DNA from: Stenotrophomonas terrae
GTDB lineage: Bacteria; Pseudomonadota; Gammaproteobacteria; Xanthomonadales; Xanthomonadaceae
Direction: 5' to 3'
DNA length: 64,000 bases
NCBI RefSeq assembly: GCF_001431465.1
Contig: NZ_LDJJ01000041.1
Coordinates: 29,836 to 93,835 of the forward strand
Shown here piece after piece: positions 62,650-64,000 of the stretch (its first letter is position 1; each line of letters begins with the position of its first letter). Made by a program: the position numbers and the translations under genes. The notes below the pieces were generated by a model, which saw only the letters and a program-made list of their open reading frames with translations, was not told where the DNA came from and did not search any database.

Positions 62650-63555
62650 ATGGGCCAACCGCGAATCATGAGCAATTCAAACCCTGACGTGAACGCCCTG
62701 GGCGTAGTGGCATTGGAACTGGCTGGCGGCGAGCAGCCCGGCAAGGCAGCCCTGGGCTCGGAGGCCGCCGGTGAACTGGTGGCGCTGATCGGCCGCGATC
62801 TGACCAAGCTGGTGCCGCAGGTCAGCGAACTGGACCTGGTTTTCGCTGCCGCGCATTTCGACCCGGCCGAAGTCCTGCGTCCCGGCCTGCCCATTCATCG
62901 CCGCCTGGAAGAACTGCAGATGCGTGCGCCCGGGCGCAACCACGGCGCACGCCTGCTGGCGTTCGGCGCCGATGCCAATGGCGAGATCCCGTTGCCGCTG
63001 CAGGCCGATCCGGCCCTGAGTGGCGGCGCACTGCGGCTGCTGCCGTTCGTGCTGGCCGGCGGTGAGCCCGGCGTGCGCAGCGCCGTCCGCGACGCGCTGG
63101 AAGAGGTGCTGCTGGCCAACGGCATGGCGCAGCCTGACACCGCGCTGCTGGCCCAGAACAGCTTTGCCGCACAGATCGAACATGCGCGCTATTTCACCGT
63201 CAACGATCTGGCCGCGATGATGGCCATGCAATACGACAACCAGGGCCTGGCCGATCTGTGGCCGCTGCTGGAAACGGCGATGTTCGCGCCCAACGAAGAA
63301 CAGTGGCTGGACATCTCCCCCGAGCCGCTGCTGCGTTATGTCGGCGGCGAAGTGCGCATGGCCTTGTTTGATCCGGCCGGCTGGTGCGCGCACTACGCCC
63401 AGGACAAAAACGACTGCGACCGCCTGCAGCGCGTCTACGAGCAGTACATGATGCGCCAGCGGCAGATGGCCGCCGTGCTGGAAGCGCATGGCATCGACGT
63501 GCTGTATGTGCACGTGAATGCCGGCCAGGATGCGAAGGCGCTGCTGGCGCATTGA
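62650..63555 (+). CDS. Conserved protein of unknown function
   Basis: 301 residues from ATG 62650 (GAGG upstream; ATG 62668 possible). Soluble, no signal peptide; predicted alpha/beta with acidic stretches, e.g. LVPQVSELDLVFAAAHFDP, WLDISPEPLLRYVGGEVRM and EAHGIDVLYVHVNAGQD. I do not recognise a domain. Divergent from the thiolase with a short gap. Confidence 0.78.
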   Translation: MGQPRIMSNSNPDVNALGVVALELAGGEQPGKAALGSEAAGELVALIGRDLTKLVPQVSELDLVFAAAHFDPAEVLRPGLPIHRRLEELQMRAPGRNHGARLLAFGADANGEIPLPLQADPALSGGALRLLPFVLAGGEPGVRSAVRDALEEVLLANGMAQPDTALLAQNSFAAQIEHARYFTVNDLAAMMAMQYDNQGLADLWPLLETAMFAPNEEQWLDISPEPLLRYVGGEVRMALFDPAGWCAHYAQDKNDCDRLQRVYEQYMMRQRQMAAVLEAHGIDVLYVHVNAGQDAKALLAH

Positions 63556-63575
63556 GCGCCAGTGAGTCTCTGCAC

Positions 63576-63603
63576 AAAAGGCCGCGCAAGCGGCCTTTTC
63601 TGT
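63576..63603 (+). terminator. Rho-independent terminator
   Basis: AAAAGGCCGCGCAAGCGGCCTTTT, 20 bases after the preceding stop codon. Confidence 0.85.
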
Positions 63604-63635
63604 TGCTGGAATCTGGAGTGCTGCATGCACTGCTT

Positions 63636-63839
63636 CCTCCCTTTGCCGAAGGCAAGGGGAGGGTTGGGGAGGGGTGCGTTTGCTGTTGTCTTTTGCCCTT
63701 GCCTGAATCATCCAAACAGAAGGATCAGCGGCGAGTCATGGCGAAAATCTGAGTGGAGAGCAAGTGCAAAAGCCAAGGCCAGAGCCAAAGCCAAAGCACC
63801 CCTCCCCAACCCTCCCCTACGCGTTGCGCAAGGGAGGGA
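63636..63839. repeat. Inverted pair of the CCCTCCCCAACCCTCCCC repeat
   Basis: The left arm 63636-63677 ends AGGGTTGGGGAGGGGTGC and the right arm 63796-63839 begins GCACCCCTCCCCAACCCTCC. Same family as the perfect inverted repeat at 26661-26792, with more divergence. Confidence 0.8.
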
Positions 63840-63875
63840 GACAAGCCAGAAGCGCAGCTAAGCACACAACCACAG

Positions 63876-64000
63876 CAGTCTCTTATACAAATCTGACGCT
63901 GACGACGATATGCAGTGTGTATGTGCCTGTGGTTGCCTTATACTACAAACAACACAAATTATGTAATATCACCACTGATAATATAGGACGACGAGACAAA
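63876..64000. other. Sequencing-adapter contamination at contig end
   Basis: From 63876 the sequence follows the Nextera transposase adapter with a few errors (CAGTCTCTTATACAAATCTG against CTGTCTCTTATACACATCTG, then ACGCTGACGACGA). Positions 63909-63916 read TATGCAGT, the complement of i5 index S506, and 63917-63946 follow the P5 adapter tail with errors. The rest is an AT-rich low-quality tail. None of this is genomic. Confidence 0.93.

Noticed and set aside
63890..63990. AT-rich end of the window as horizontally acquired DNA
   Set aside because: It matches Nextera adapter sequence and a low-quality read tail.

Overview
The window is about 63.9 kb of high-GC gammaproteobacterial chromosome, most likely a Stenotrophomonas. 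The evidence is an Ax21-family outer-membrane protein, GTAG-headed REP dimers of the kind described as SMAG elements in S. maltophilia, a Xanthomonas-type alpha-amino-acid ester hydrolase, and the gene order rhodanese-secB-gpsA and hemD-hemX-hemY. The last ~125 bases are not genome: they match a degraded Illumina Nextera adapter with index, so the window ends at a contig end.

Region 1 (1-2.5 kb) has the 3' end of ETF-ubiquinone oxidoreductase, prpB and a repeat-filled gap. Region 2 (2.5-28.8 kb) is the most interesting part. It is a catabolic island whose genes lie in divergent blocks: a c-type cytochrome, an SDR, an S9 peptidase; an operon of membrane protein-cytochrome c-VOC-unknown-membrane protein-FAD oxidase; a crotonase-DUF1330-nitrilase-aldehyde dehydrogenase operon opposite a GntR regulator; a two-domain VOC protein; a fused alpha/beta hydrolase; a TonB-dependent receptor with a third copy of the membrane protein; an MFS importer; and a second GntR regulator leading a LeuC-like/LeuD-like/VOC operon. 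A secreted ester hydrolase closes it. Two DNA motifs tie it together: a palindrome built on TTGTCCGGACA (four intergenic sites) and a 13-bp AT-rich motif TATNGWTATAKCA (four intergenic sites). Together they cover five of the island's intergenic promoters. I infer an outer-membrane-to-cytoplasm uptake and degradation pathway for one organic compound, under two paralogous GntR regulators. The substrate cannot be read from the sequence.

Region 3 (28.8-40 kb) carries small proteins, a BON-domain protein, Ku with a GIY-YIG-like partner, a large Ig-like adhesin without a signal peptide, and a MocR regulator opposite a cupin/metallo-beta-lactamase pair. Region 4 (40-52.6 kb) has a cell-surface operon (2058-residue DUF11-repeat/OmpA protein plus a 1228-residue beta-barrel), a decayed and internally inverted IS3-family element, ax21, and REP arrays. 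Region 5 (52.7-63.9 kb) is housekeeping: gpsA, secB, rhodanese, a thioesterase, hemD-hemX-hemY, several conserved unknowns and a FadI-type thiolase.
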